DNA of 64,000 nucleotides from Prorocentrum cordatum. Lineage: Eukaryota; Sar; Dinophyceae; Prorocentrales; Prorocentraceae. Location: assembly GCA_963575745.1 (NCBI GenBank), contig CAUYUJ010012058.1, positions 317,267 through 381,266 of the forward strand. The letters are read 5' to 3'. The notes under the pieces are model-generated. The model was not told the DNA's origin. It worked only from the letters and a program-made list of their open reading frames with translations, and made no database searches. Positions 52,361 through 62,372 of the stretch are shown here, in pieces. Position 1 is the first letter of the stretch, and every line of letters begins with the position of its first letter. Position numbers and translations under genes: made by a program.

Positions 52361-52586
52361 GACGACCACATCGCCGACGCCGACGCCGACGGCGACTGAC
52401 GACGGCCACGGCGAACGAGCACGCCGACGTCGCCGTTGCGGGTGACGGCGTGCGGCGTCCTCGGCCGCACGCCGCGCGCGCGGCACGCGCCTGGCCCGCG
52501 TGCGGCCGCTGGCCGCGGCGACGCCGAGATGGAGCTCGGGGCCACGGCACCGCGTGACGCGGGGGGGGGATTCAAGGTTGACCTTA

Positions 52587-52750
52587 CAGTGCCGTTTTTA
52601 AGACATGCTCCGCGTGCGGATCATGTAGTAAGAATGCAGGGATTTAGCATTAAACAACAACGATGAGTTCATGTATACATTCATTCATAAATTAATATGT
52701 ATTACAAATATTAGATTTAAAGAAAATCCTATGTGTTAAAGACTGCCCTG
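52587..52750. mobile_element. Family C inverted-repeat element, copy 3
   Basis: 164 bp with TA on both sides (52585-52586, 52751-52752), CAGTGCCGTTTTTAAGACAT ... GTGTTAAAGACTGCCCTG. Best copy for the ends. Confidence 0.9.
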
Positions 52751-52767
52751 TATGATGATCCAACCAA

Positions 52768-52954
52768 CAGTGGGGAGGCCCATGCCAAGAAACACCCTGC
52801 TCGCCTCCAGGGTGCCCTGGGTTTCTTGGGTCTCGATGGTTTGGCGACGGCGAGCGTGACGAGCGTGACGTTCCCACACCAAGAATCAATGGACGTCCTG
52901 GAGTCTCAGGGTTGGGTTTCTTGTGGAAGGTTTCTTGTGGACTGGCCTCCACTG
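52768..52954. mobile_element. Family A inverted-repeat element, copy 8
   Basis: CAGTGGGGAGGCCCATGCCA ... GACTGGCCTCCACTG. Flanked at 52752-52763 and 52955-52967 by ATGATGATYCAA, a possible longer duplication. Confidence 0.85.
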
Positions 52955-52979
52955 AATGATGATTCAATCTACTTTCGGG

Positions 52980-53195
52980 ACGATCGAAATGGGTACGCAA
53001 AGGTGGGGTACGGTGCTCAACAGCTGCCCCTTCTCATTTTGAAAAGGACTCGCTGTCCGCGCCGCAGCGGACGTTGTTCACTGACGACAATGAGCAGCCC
53101 GCCCAACAGCGGCCGCTGTCGGTTTTGGACAAAATTTGTTGTTGGGCATTGTGCCCATTTTCTCCGTACCCGTTTTGGGCGTCCAAATTCTTTAG
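52980..53195. mobile_element. Family F palindromic element
   Basis: CGAAATGGGTACGCAAAGGT at the left against TCTCCGTACCCGTTTTGGGC at the right, with CGCCGCAGCGGACGTTGTTC and CCGCCCAACAGCGGCCGCTG inside. Its half-unit is what is tandemly repeated at 5760-6320. 53196-53500 reads as protein in one + frame, but no family was recognised. Confidence 0.75.
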
Positions 53196-53547
53196 TCTTG
53201 ATCGGCAGAATTTCGAGCATCAGGAACGTACTGAAACGGGAGGGTTTTCACGTGTCGGGCCTTGGGAGGCGATTTTCGTTCGACACCGTTTCGATACCGC
53301 TCGGTGTGCGAAATTCTCCCTGTGACTTGGTCCTTGACTGCGATGGGAGCAACATAAGGCTGACCCTGAACATCCCGCCATCGGGCCTCTCAGGAGCGTC
53401 GCCCTTGCCGCTCCCTTTCGTGGCCAGCTTCCGCTCTCAGACGTCTGACTGGCAAGCTGCCGGGCCCAGGGAAGGCCCACCACGAAACCGACGCAGGTGA
53501 ACACCTGCCCCTCAGCGTGCCCCCCCGCCCCCCCCGCCCCGTCGTAG

Positions 53548-53682
53548 GAGAATGCCACCCACGGCGACCTCGTCGTGCTGCCCTGCGTCGAGAACCAGCA
53601 CAGGGGCAAGACCCCGCTGTGGATACAGCACGCCCGCGACAACTTTGCCCAGGAGTTCGGGTACGTTGCCAAGATGGATCAG
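53548..53682 (+). CDS. GT31 glycosyltransferase, exon 2 of 3 seen (HGDLV to KMDQ)
   Basis: 135 bp, exactly 45 codons, phase 0 at both ends. Acceptor GTCGTAG (53546-53547) after a C-rich tract. Segments: ENATHGDLVVLPCVENQHRG, KTPLWIQHARDNFAQEF, GYVAKMDQ. HGDlv.l...e....kT matches the E..rHGDll.l core of GT31, and YVAKMDQ+D is the DxD sugar-nucleotide/metal motif, here D-Q-D. The donor in this model is CAG/GACATG at 53683, a GA donor; unspliced, the frame meets TGA at 53701. Confidence 0.8.
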
Positions 53683-53689
53683 GACATGC

Positions 53690-54451
53690 ATTCCAGCATC
53701 TGAACAGGGTTTCACAACATGCAAATGTTGTTGTATATGCGCAAAATTGTTACACATGTTATATATGTATATATATATATATATATATGCACATGCATCT
53801 AACGTTGTATCAGCCTTGGGTCTGGGCGTTTTTTTTTCTGGTACGTGCTCAGGTCCAGAATCGGTCCGCGGCCCACTTGCCCGCCTCCGTGTTCCAAACA
53901 ATCATGAGGTGTTGGGCCCTCGTTTTGAATCAGAAGCGCCCCGCGTCCCTGCCTCTTTCTTCTTACTCCTCCCTCCCCATCGCCATCGGCATCACCACTC
54001 ACGAGCCACCCAGGAGCAGCACGCGGAAGCCTCATGCACAGCAACAGCGAACATCGGCAACCCGCAACAAGCAGCGCAGGCACACTGACAACGGAAGCAG
54101 CAGCACCAACATCATGCCGCCGGCAGCAGCACCTTGCAGGTCTACGGTAGCTTCGTGTCGTGTCGACCGGCGGCGACCCCGCCAGCGGCGTTCAAATTTG
54201 AACGCCGCGGGCGACCCAGAATCGTTCGGTGTGGAACGATTTGGACGTTTCGGAAACGGCCGATCGTTCAAGGTTGAACGATCCCCGCGGTGTCAGGAAC
54301 CAACGCCGAAGTCGGCACGACATGAACCTGCCGTAGGCAGGAACAGCAGATGGGGTTCGGGTCCAAGGTCACCACAGAAGCCTTTCAGCGGCATCTCTGC
54401 CCTGGCCCAGCGTGCCATCTCGGACACATTTCGTGACCGTCAGGGCACCGG
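53690..54451. other. GT31 intron 2, 5' part, with repeat T copy 2
   Basis: A TA microsatellite (53761-53788) and, at 54160-54340, the second copy of the dispersed repeat at 12385-12650, here with a TTCAAATTTGAA palindrome. Confidence 0.5.
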
Positions 54452-54905
54452 TCAGTTCTAGCCAGCTACAGCGCAGGGATAAGCGCGTGCGCGAAGTGCG
54501 ATCAGTGGCAGCGGCCCTTGTCTCCGCTTGGTGAGACGTGGGAGGCAATGTTCGAGCCCAATGTCATCAGCTACAGTGCTGCGATCTACGCGTGCGAGAC
54601 AGCCAGTTAGTGGCAGCAGACTCTGTCGCTTCTGAGTGGAATGTGGGAAGCGAAGATATGGCTCGATCTCTTCATCTGCAACCCTCGAATCAGTGCGTGC
54701 GAGAATTATGGGCTGAGGTAGCGGGCATTGTCGCTCCTGAGCGAGATGAGGGAGGCGAAGGTTGAGCCCGACATTGTCAGCTGTAGCGCTGAAACCAGTG
54801 CTTGCGAGAAATGTGGACAGCGGCAGCATGTGCTGTTGCTGCTGAACGAGACTCAGACTGTGCAGATGGAGTCCGACGTCACCAGCTGCAGCTTGGGGGT
54901 CAGCG
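54452..54905 (+). pseudogene. Decayed PPR (pentatricopeptide) gene fragment
   Basis: One frame shows four consecutive ~35-residue repeats with the PPR look: SYSAGISACAKCDQWQ, ISYSAAIYACETAS, LLSEMREAKVEPDIVS, SACEKCGQRQHVLLLL. PPR proteins bind organellar RNA. Two in-frame stops (TAG 54608-54610 and 54719-54721), loss of the helix pattern in repeat 3, and absence of flanking repeats mark it as dead. A 49-bp segment is tandemly duplicated at its 3' end (54894-54990). It sits in a GT31 intron in the same orientation. The open - strand frame over 54458-54925 is only its antisense shadow. Confidence 0.8.
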
Positions 54906-54990
54906 CGCGCCAGAACGGAATACATCAGCGGAATCCAGCTTCAGCTTGGGGGTCAGCGCGCGCCAGAACGGAATACATCAGCGGAATCAT

Positions 54991-55632
54991 ACCTCGTCGC
55001 CTAGCGGGACGCAGGAAGGTGGACCGCGACGCCATAACCTCCCAGCGGAGGGCGAGAACAGATACGTAGGAGGAGGAAGAGGAGGAGGGGCGAGCGAGCG
55101 AGCGAGCAGAAGCCGAGAGGCGAGAGGTACGGGGCCGACAGCGGCCCGAGGGGCTCGACGGCACCACCTTATCCCCCGCTCAGACCACTGCCCAGGGGAC
55201 CCGAAGTCGTCCTTGGGTGGTAGCCCGAGCAGGGGGGGGGACCGTCACACCCCCAGCAGCGGCACGGCGCCACGTAGGCGCCGACGGAGGCACGGGGCCC
55301 GCGCCAGGCCCGTGCTCACATGCATGTCCCCGAAGAGCGGGGCCCGCAGGATGGGGACGGTCCCCAGCAGCGGCACAAGGGGGGCCGACAACGAGGGGAC
55401 GCAGCGCGAGCTGGGCGTTGCCGAAGCGCTGCGCACCCAGGGCCGTCACCACTGAGCTGGCCCGCAGCAGCCGGTGGCTCACGACGACGGCGCTCGAGCC
55501 GCACCGTGGCGAAACGAGGTTATTGGCGACGTGAAATTGCCCGAAGCAGGATCTGAAAGCTGAACGAATTCAGTAGAGCATCTGTACCAGCGGGGGTCAA
55601 ACACCACGAACCACTGGTAGAAGACAGGACGC
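54991..55632. other. Between PPR relic and LINE
   Basis: Contains a GAGCGAGC run (55095-55112). The - strand at 55180-55480 has protein-like, GC-ended frames (RFGNAQLALRPLVVGPPCAA), and 55480-55673 also reads like protein, perhaps the LINE C-terminus in another frame. Unassigned. Confidence 0.3.
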
Positions 55633-55855
55633 TCATACCATACCCAGGTCATCTTCATCATCGCTTCCATCATCTCGAGGAGCTCCCAACTCCAAGCACT
55701 CTGGGTAAGTTAGGCCACGGTCCGCCAGGATACACGCTGTGTCGAGATATCTCGGCGGTTCGGGTCCGATCTTCCCTTTGGGGCGACTGATGAACACGTC
55801 CTCTCTCATTGGGTCCTGCCAACCCTTGGATTTGCACAAGCTCCTTCTCACAACT

Positions 55856-56560
55856 TCAGATGGCCTGCGCGCATGAAGAAGCCGAGCCCGCTTGTGCAGG
55901 CTCTGCGGGTGCCTGATGTACTGGAAATGGCCCGTGTTCTCGTGCGCTCTGCCGCTGCCTCCCATACGGCCACAGAATCGGAAATCTAGACCACGATGAT
56001 TGTGCTACCCGTGCCCGAGTACTTTCAACAATTTGTGCAGAGAGCGGGCGAGCGTGTCTGACCGTTAGCAGGATACTCCAGCAGTGCATGCCCCTGAACC
56101 AACCATGGCCAAAGGAGAAGCGCCTCCCTGGCTGCTGCATCCTGCACAGGAGACACCACTGCATCCTCCTCAACTTCAGGAATATGTAATCACGAAGCTC
56201 CTCCTCCTCCTCCTCCTCCTCCCCATACATCCACACCTCGAACTGGGCGATATATGTGAGCAGCATCTTGCGTAGGCGGCGAGCTCCTCGGACAAACCTT
56301 TCCTGGCCGTCACTAGTAGCATAGAATCTCGCCCCCGCCTTCGCCAGGTCATCAACCTCATCGTTGGAGCTACGATCAATTATGATGTTTCCCTGACTTC
56401 GGCCATGGACGCGCGCGCTTTCACGTGGCTGAAGGTAGCACGGCCGAAGTCATCATTCAGGACAGTTCTCTTCCACATGCTGGCCCGAAAGTTGCCTACC
56501 CCACAAGCCGATCGGAGCCTGCGGCAACGGCCCACCGAGCCCTTGCAATCAGACTTGACA
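55856..56560 (-). pseudogene. LINE RNase H relic and C-terminal tail
   Basis: HVKSDCKGSVGRC and FSHVKARASMAEVRE (about 56560-56390) match the RNase H D-C-K-G and vKaH segments. After a shift, IDRSSNDEVDDLAKAGARFY supplies the (G)NDeaD.lAk.GA end. A Glu run encoded by CTC repeats (56200-56225) and a Cys-containing tail follow. Confidence 0.7.
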
Positions 56561-56816
56561 TGATACGAGCCGAGCACCGACTGCGCCGTCACCATCAGCA
56601 CGTAGTCTTCCCCAACTCGGGCAACTCGGCTGGGCCCTTCAGCACGAGGGGCTGCGCCGTGATACCGAGCGGCACGCTGCCTCTCCGCGTTGCGGACACC
56701 GCCCAGCCCGCCGCCCGCAACTCTGGCACCAGCTGGACGCTTTTTCCCAAGATCCTGCAAGGCCAACAGCCTGTCCCCCTTGGCCATCGCGCCCCTGATC
56801 CGACTTAGTGACGCAC

Positions 56817-57903
56817 CTACCCTCCTGTAGCGCCCGTCACGAGCATCTCCCCCCAGGTCTCGATGAAACTGACCTCGTCCAGAGAAAGGGGTACTCGCGG
56901 GCCATGAATCGCCACCTCGTCCTCGGTCGCACTGAAAGTCTCCGCGCCGTCGCAGAGGAAGCCCATCTTGCCCAGAGAAAGCGGCGCACCTCTGGCTTGG
57001 AGCATGCTTGCGACCTCCTCGAACGCCCAATAGAGCTCCCTCGAGGCCACGCTGGGGCCTCCGACGCAGTGCAGACTCACGTCGTCGATCAGGTGTTTGA
57101 TGCGGAGCGAGCGGCAGCTTGCCCCGACATGCCGAAGGACCGTCACCGTCATTAGCTCCGCGAGCCCAGTGGCGCATGGGCACCCTGCGACGATCGTCCC
57201 GTTGGCGAAAATCAAGTCCGAGAATGAAATCTGGCTTCAGGGGCTTCACATCATGAGCCCGCGCCGATTTATCGCGCGCAGTCTCAGACGAGGCCCCCCA
57301 AAAGACGCTGTCTGGCAGGGCCGCTTCCCAGCTAGCAACTACCTGGTGCCTGAGACGGGGCCAGATGCGTGCAAAGAGTGGGGGCAAGCCTATAGGACGG
57401 ACTCCGCTTGTGACCTTAGGAAGGGGCGCGATTCAGGTCGCCCAGACGTCGGTGAGCTCGGGTCTATCTTCCCACGACAGGAGGAGACGCGCGAGGGTAG
57501 ACGCGAGGATCGAGGGTAGTTTCTCCGCCCCCCGAGGATGGAATCAATCCCAGCCGCCTGCGGTGCTGCCTTTGAATGAGCTGAGCGCTGCCTTCGCGTC
57601 ATTGTCCGTGAACCGAGGCAGCGGCTCAGCTGAACCGACATCGCATTCGAGCGGATGGGCCTCAGCGGCTCTGACTGGGACGATCCAGAGTTTCGTCCAA
57701 TCCGTCGGCATCGCCTGCAGAGCTTCATGCCCGACAGCGGGGGGGCCCTGGGAAAGGTCAGCGACCGTGGCCCCTTTAGGGCCCTTCGAAAAGCGGTGGG
57801 CCAAGCAGGCCCCACTGGCGAAAGCCAGCTCAGAATGCTCCTTCCAGCTTTGCTTGGCGGAGGCCGCATCAGCGGCCGTGCACGACAGCACCTGATCTTG
57901 CAA
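56817..57903 (-). pseudogene. LINE linker and reverse transcriptase relic
   Basis: 57903-57544 gives the linker (CLAHRFSKGPKGATVADLSQ ... KAALSSFKGSTAGGWD). In another frame GVRPIGLPPLFARIWPRLRH and FWGASSETARDKS (about 57410-57290) match the RT fingers (G.RPI.l...R.w). Then a frameshift at about 57210 leads to TIVAGCPCATGLAELMT and IKHLIDDVSLHCVGG, the palm with the [F/Y]xDD motif as IDD. The catalytic DD is kept although the frame is broken. Confidence 0.8.
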
Positions 57904-58654
57904 CCATTACAGACCTGAGGCCTCCTGACTGGGTCCCTGAGGCCTGCTAAAACATCATCCGAAAGCGACTTGATAGAAAACCATCCTCGCTCGCCCAGTT
58001 GATGCCCTCGCAGATCCCCGCGTAGTCAGTGAGCATTCGCACTGCGCTGGACTGTTGGGCAAGCTGAGGCTCGGAATCTTTGCCCTCAGCTCGCAGCCGC
58101 TGCATAGTTAGGCGACGCGCAGGGAGCCACTTCTGGGTGGAGGGGCTGGCCTTCTCCTGAGACTCTTGCCCCGCTCGCATGCCAGAGGAACCTTTTCAAG
58201 CCTGCGCCCAGCAGCGCGCCCGCAGTATCTGGGCCGCTCGGCGACGGGAACGGCCGGATAGAGACTCAGGTAAAGCTCGGCCGAGGATAACCACCGACGC
58301 GAAAGACTATCGAGCGATTCGTTTTCTCCCGCGTCAGAACCTGGCCAGAGCGAACCGTCACCGGGCACAAGTGCTTGTCATTTCGAGGGCAGCAAAACAT
58401 GATTTTTGCTGAATTCGGCGGTGGATTTCGTGAGCACCCCCAGGCCCGCTTAATCGCACAACTACGGCCCTATGGGGACCCACAGGGGTATATTCTAACA
58501 TGCCCACATATTTCACAAGTGGGATTAGGACATCACCGAGGATAAAGTGGTCGTAATTCGAGTCGTTGCAGGTTGGTTTGCTGCGGTGTACAAACACAGC
58601 ATGCAGGAAACTTAAAAACCCTGCGCTGAGAAACGTGTCACGACCGAAACATTA

Positions 58655-59230
58655 TTATTCAATGTTCCAGTCTCCCGCCACGACAAATTGGAGGCAGGAC
58701 TCGCGCAGCACCTGGATCAGCGAGGCCGAGAGGTCGAGGTTGCCCGACTGCCCGACGCTGGTGATGCCGTAGAAGGGAGCGAACAATATCTGCATGTTGC
58801 CGATCATGACCCACTGAAAGAACATCCTGGACTTCGCGTGCTCCCACTTGGGCTCGGAGGGGACGCTGGCTAGATGACTGAGGCTGGCAATGCCAACCTC
58901 GCAGCATGTCGAGGTGGCCGTCGCCCCCTGTGACCGCGCAGCTTCTGGGTAGAAAGCGAAAACCTCTCGCGCGAGCCCAGCTCTGGGCACTCCTCAGCTG
59001 CACCCCTGCACGCAGGCGATGAGCTGTAAGAAAAAGAGCGCCAGGTTGGAGGCCTTTGTCAAGCACGAGCCACTCCATGAAAGCCTGCACGCATTCCCGT
59101 TGTAGGTGGCCAGGATCGGCTCCGTCTGATGCGGCAAACTCTCCGACGGCTCGAAGTCCGCTGCCCACCTCAAGGAGGCGGCAGCACCTTTGGCAGATGT
59201 CGAAAGCGGCTGAGACCGCGGCACTGACGA
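58655..59230 (-). pseudogene. LINE endonuclease (EEP family) relic
   Basis: The clearest piece ends LIQVLRESCLQFVVAGDWNI, where GDWN is the conserved G(D)xN-type signature of exonuclease-endonuclease-phosphatase folds. Upstream pieces occur in other frames (ILATYNGNA; ALFLTAHRLRAGVQLRSAQS, corresponding to the LLQE..l region). At least two frameshifts. 57920-58650 joins it to the RT and contains stops in all frames I followed. Confidence 0.7.
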
Positions 59231-59359
59231 CGAATCCCCAAGAGCGCCTGAGGGAACAGTGGCAGAACATGTCGTCGAAACTCCGTCGTCGAAATCTTGC
59301 GGCAGGTAGGAACACAGCTCAAGCTCTGGGTAAGCAGGACAGGCTGCACTCTTCGGCGG

Positions 59360-59600
59360 ATAGTGGAGTGTTTATTTCTGGCTTTCTTTCTCTGTCTCTG
59401 TCTCGTTCGTTCTCTTTCTGTTCGCCTTCCCCCCTCTCGTCTGTTGTTTTCCTTCTCGCTCTCTCTCGCTCTCTCTCTCTCTCTATCTCGCTTTCTCTCT
59501 GTCTCGTTTTCCATCCTGTCTGCCTCTCTACCTCTCTGTTATTTCTAGTTTTTTGTTGTTACTCTTTCTTTCTCTTTCTCTCTCTCTCTCTCTATCTTCC
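59360..59600. repeat. CT/TTTC microsatellite
   Basis: CTCT and CTTT units upstream of the third GT31 exon; a natural polypyrimidine environment. Confidence 0.85.
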
Positions 59601-59686
59601 AAATCCATGTGCCCCCGTCGTGTAGCTTCCCTTGCCGTGTTGCATCGTCCTTGGCAGTGTAGTCTTTCTTAAATCTTCTGTGCCAG

Positions 59687-59770
59687 GACGCTTACGTCTG
59701 GCCGACCGAGCTGGCAGACCACCTGATGTTCTTTGCGGAGACCAAGTTCTACGCAGGGGTCCATGGGAGG
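59687..59770 (+). CDS. GT31 glycosyltransferase, exon 3 of 3 seen (D-AYV...)
   Basis: Acceptor TGTGCCAG/GAC (59685-59686). Reads DAYVWPTELADHLMFF then AETKFYAGVHG. Joined to exon 2 it gives KMDQDAYVWP, the family's K.DDD.yV.p strand, followed by the helix and the Y.G turn. It ends before GTATTC (59771) in this model, or two codons earlier at GGG/AGG. The remaining C-terminal third (the acceptor-binding region with the E-D-V block) was not found before 64000. Confidence 0.75.
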
Positions 59771-60036
59771 GTATTCTTTCTTTTCATCTTTGTCCTTATC
59801 CGATTCCTGCCCCTTCATCCCCTTTCCCTGCACTTCATCCCTCCCCGACGCTCTCCTATGTCCTTCCCCCCCTTCCCATGCCTCCCTTACCTCACCTTTC
59901 CCCCTCATCCTTCCCGCTGTAGTGCGTGATGTGTATTGAATATGTGGTAGCTGTCCGTCTTTTTTGTTGTTTGATGTTTGTTTCTCTCTCTCTCTCTCTC
60001 TTTCTCTTGTCTTTCTAAATCTTTATGTTTGTTCAG

Positions 60037-60067
<31 letters not shown>

Positions 60068-60156
60068 ATATATATAGATCCCTCTCCAGGCTGGCGTTTG
60101 GTCCAAGCGCCCCTGTGACATAGGGTCTAGAAATTGCCCCCCGACCTCAGTCAAAT
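59771..60156. other. Pyrimidine-rich intron sequence
   Basis: CCTTCCCC-rich to 59920, CT runs 59982-60000 and 60036-60066, TATATATA at 60068-60077. No gene. Confidence 0.5.
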
Positions 60157-60277
60157 TTGCGCCTGGAGTTCTTTCTTGCACGCCGCTGGCAGGGCTCCTC
60201 GCTCCTCTGCCGCTTCCTCCGCGGCCGCGGTGGCAGGCCGCGGCGGCAAGAGGACCAGCAAGGCTTAAGTCCCAGCG

Positions 60278-60752
60278 CAGTGGAGGCCCATGCCAAGGAA
60301 CACCCTCCTCCTCCTCCTCCTCCTCCTCCTCCTCCTCCTCCTCGTTCTCGTTATCCTCCTCCTCCTCCTCCTCCTCCTCCTCCTCCTCGTTCTCCTCCTC
60401 CTCCTCGTTCTCCTCCTCCTCCTCCTCGTTCTCCTCCTCCTCGTTCTCCTCCTCCTCCTCCTCCTCCTCCTCCTCCTCCTCCTCCTCCTCCTCCTGCTCC
60501 TCCCTCCCCTCTCTGGAGGGCGACCGGGGGCGGAGGACGCCCCGCGGGCGACACGAGGCTCGAGGAGCGAGTGGAAACCAATGCCAAGGAACACCCTGCT
60601 TGCCTCCAGGGTGCCCTGGGTTTCCTGGGTTTCGATTGTGTTTTGCTGTGGGAAGCGCGGCGCTCCCACGGCAAAAAAACTGGACGTCCTGGGGTCTCGG
60701 GGTTGGGCTTCTTGTGGAGGGCTTCCTGTGGTCGGGCCCCCACCTGGTGCAC
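60278..60752. mobile_element. Family A ends flanking a CTC microsatellite (copies 9 and 10)
   Basis: 60278-60300 is an A left end (CAGTGGAGGCCCATGCCAAG). It is followed by ~200 bp of CTC/CTCGTT triplets (60301-60500), then a complete A copy at 60573-60744 (GCCAAGGAACACCCTGCTTG ... GGTCGGGCCCCCACC). The microsatellite grew at ACACCCTC, inside an A element. Confidence 0.85.
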
Positions 60753-60754
60753 CG

Positions 60755-60979
60755 ACGAGACCAGGGCTCGCCACCACGTGGTGCAGCGGGCGCGGCCGCC
60801 GGAGCCCCCCCTCGGCCCTCGAGGGCCCCGCCTGCCGCGGGGGGGGGCCTCGCGCGGCCCTCGCGCGCCCGCCCGACGGCGGCCCGGTCCGCCGAGCGGC
60901 CCCCCCCCCGGGCGACCCTGCCGCAGGCGTCGCAGCAGGGCCCGCCCAGGACACCACCGCGGGCGATCCCCAGCCTTCA
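60755..60979 (+). CDS. Unassigned exon-like frame
   Basis: High-GC3 frame reading RAALARPPDGGPVRRAAPPP and GDPAAGVAAGPAQDTTAGDP up to element B7. Pro/Ala/Arg-rich, so composition alone is weak evidence. Confidence 0.25.
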
Positions 60980-61151
60980 GTCGGGCACGTCCCTCTACGG
61001 GAGGAAGACCCAAACACGGTCTAAGCCCTCGTCCGGAGACGATCTCTCTCTCTCTCTCTCTGTTATCTTTTTTGCCCATGTCTGCACATGTTCTGACCAG
61101 TATGCTATTGTTGTCCTCCAGAATCGGCCTGCGGCAGGACCTGCCCGACCT
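60980..61151. mobile_element. Family B element, copy 7
   Basis: GTCGGGCACGTCCCTCTACG at the left, CAGGACCTGCCCGACCTGC at the right. A CT run lies in the core in place of the usual AT tract. Confidence 0.8.
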
Positions 61152-61184
61152 GCCTGACACCAGCAGCGCACCTCGAGCCACCAC

Positions 61185-61670
61185 GCTCCTCCTCCTCCTC
61201 CTCCTCCTCCTCCTCCTCCTCCCTTCTCCTCCTCCCTCCTCCTCCTCCTCCTCCTCCTTCTCCTCCTCCTCCTCCTCCTCCTCCTCCTCCTCCTCCTCCT
61301 CCTCCTCCTCCTCCAGTCCACGACCGCGAGCGCACGTCCGCGCCGCCGGAACGCTATCGGCGAAGCCGGCCGCCCTCCGCCCCTCTCGGCGCGGCCCTCC
61401 GCGCGCGGCGTTCCGCGCGCCCCCTGCGGGCCCACCCGCGGGCCCTGCAGGCCCCGAACCGTTCCAGCAGCGGCGCGCGCCCGCGCGAGGCCCTCCTCCT
61501 CCTCCTCCTCCTCCTCCGCCTCCTCCTCCTCCTCCGCCTCCGCCTCCGCCTCCGCCTCCGCCTCCGCCTCCGCCTCCCTCCGCCTCCGCCTCCGCCTCCT
61601 CCTCCTCCTCCTCCTCCTCCTCCTCCCTCCTCCTCCTCTTCCTCCTCCTCCTCCTCCCCGCTCGCCGTCG
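61185..61670. repeat. CTC/CCG microsatellites flanking a GC-rich coding-like block
   Basis: CTC at 61187-61312, CTC/CGC at 61492-61665. The block between (61320-61480) is GC-rich and coding-like but unassigned. Confidence 0.85.
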
Positions 61671-62043
61671 GGCAGTGGGCCGTGGGCAGCGGCCAGGCCG
61701 CCAGTCCTGGAGACGGCTGGCCCTGCAACAGGGGAACAAAAGGTGGCATAAGCATAAAATCTCGGAGGTCCGCGCGGATTTTTCGGATCGGCGCTGGACC
61801 CTCCTCCCGGGCGCGCGGAGCGCGCCAAGGGCGGCGACAGAGGCGCCGCCGGTTGGGTCCCAGCGCCGATCCGAGAAATCCGCGCGGGCCTCCGAGTTTT
61901 TAAGTTTATGCAATTTTTTGTTCCCCTATTGCAGGCCCCGAGCCGTCCCAGCAGCGGCGCGTGCCCGAACGAGGCCCTCCCCGCTCGCCGTCGGACAGCG
62001 GGCCGTGGGCAGCGGCCAGGCCGCCAGTCCTGGAGACGGCGGG
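61448..62043. repeat. Tandem duplication of a coding-like segment around element G3
   Basis: AGGCCCCGARCCGTYCCAGC (61448 and 61932) and CCGCTCGCCGTCGGRCAGYG ... CTGGAGACGGC (61658-61722 and 61979-62043) occur twice in order. The first copy is expanded by the CTC tract at 61492-61657. G3 sits between the two copies. Third codon positions are GC-rich, so the unit may be exon. Confidence 0.85.
61722..61935. mobile_element. Family G fold-back element, copy 3 (intact)
   Basis: ~212 bp with ~75-bp terminal inverted repeats: CCTGCAACAGGGGAACAAAA at the left against TTTTGTTCCCCTATTGCAGG at the right, then TCGGAGGTCCGCGCGGATTT / AAATCCGCGCGGGCCTCCGA. The right end forms a textbook acceptor (T-rich tract then TTGCAG/G). 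It lies exactly at the junction of a local tandem duplication. Confidence 0.92.
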
Positions 62044-62159
62044 CTCGGACGCGCGGTGGGCCGCCAGGGGCCCAGGGCTCATGTCGATTCCTATTCGATT
62101 CGATTCGACTCGACTTGGCTGGCGTCCGATTTCGATTCGATTCGACTTGGGTCTACACG

Positions 62160-62372
62160 AACGAAATGGGCACGGAAAGAATGGGTGCAATGCCCTACAG
62201 CGGATCTGGTTCATTTTGAACAGGACTCGCTGTCCACGCCGCCGCGGTCTGTGTCCATGCGAGACAGAAGGCCGCCTGCCCAACAGCGGCCGCTGTTGGT
62301 TTGGGACAACATTTGTTGTTGGGCATTGTACCCATTCTTTCCGTACCCATTTCGGGCGTCCAAATTGGGATT
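62160..62372. mobile_element. Family F palindromic element, copy 3
   Basis: ACGAAATGGGCACGGAAAGA at the left against TCCGTACCCATTTCGGGCGT at the right. Shares GCCGCCTGCCCAACAGCGGC with 52980-53195 and 6315-6410. TTCGATTCGATTCGACT repeats precede it (62087-62150). Confidence 0.8.

Larger units (their letters stand above)
55633..59230 (-). mobile_element. Degenerate LINE retrotransposon
   Basis: On the - strand, in order: an APE-type endonuclease relic (59230-58655), a linker and reverse transcriptase (57903-56817), RNase H (56560-56270) and a C-terminal tail (to TGA near 55633). Domain order EN-RT-RNase H fits the I/Jockey-like side of LINEs. The reading frame changes several times and carries stops, so this copy is dead. 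It lies inverted in a GT31 intron. Elements of this kind are the expected source of the enzyme that made the retrocopy at 27209. The edges are uncertain; no target duplication was found. Confidence 0.85.

Noticed and set aside
54458-54925. 155-codon - strand frame with repeats
   Set aside because: It is the antisense shadow of the PPR repeats, which are recognisable only on the + strand.
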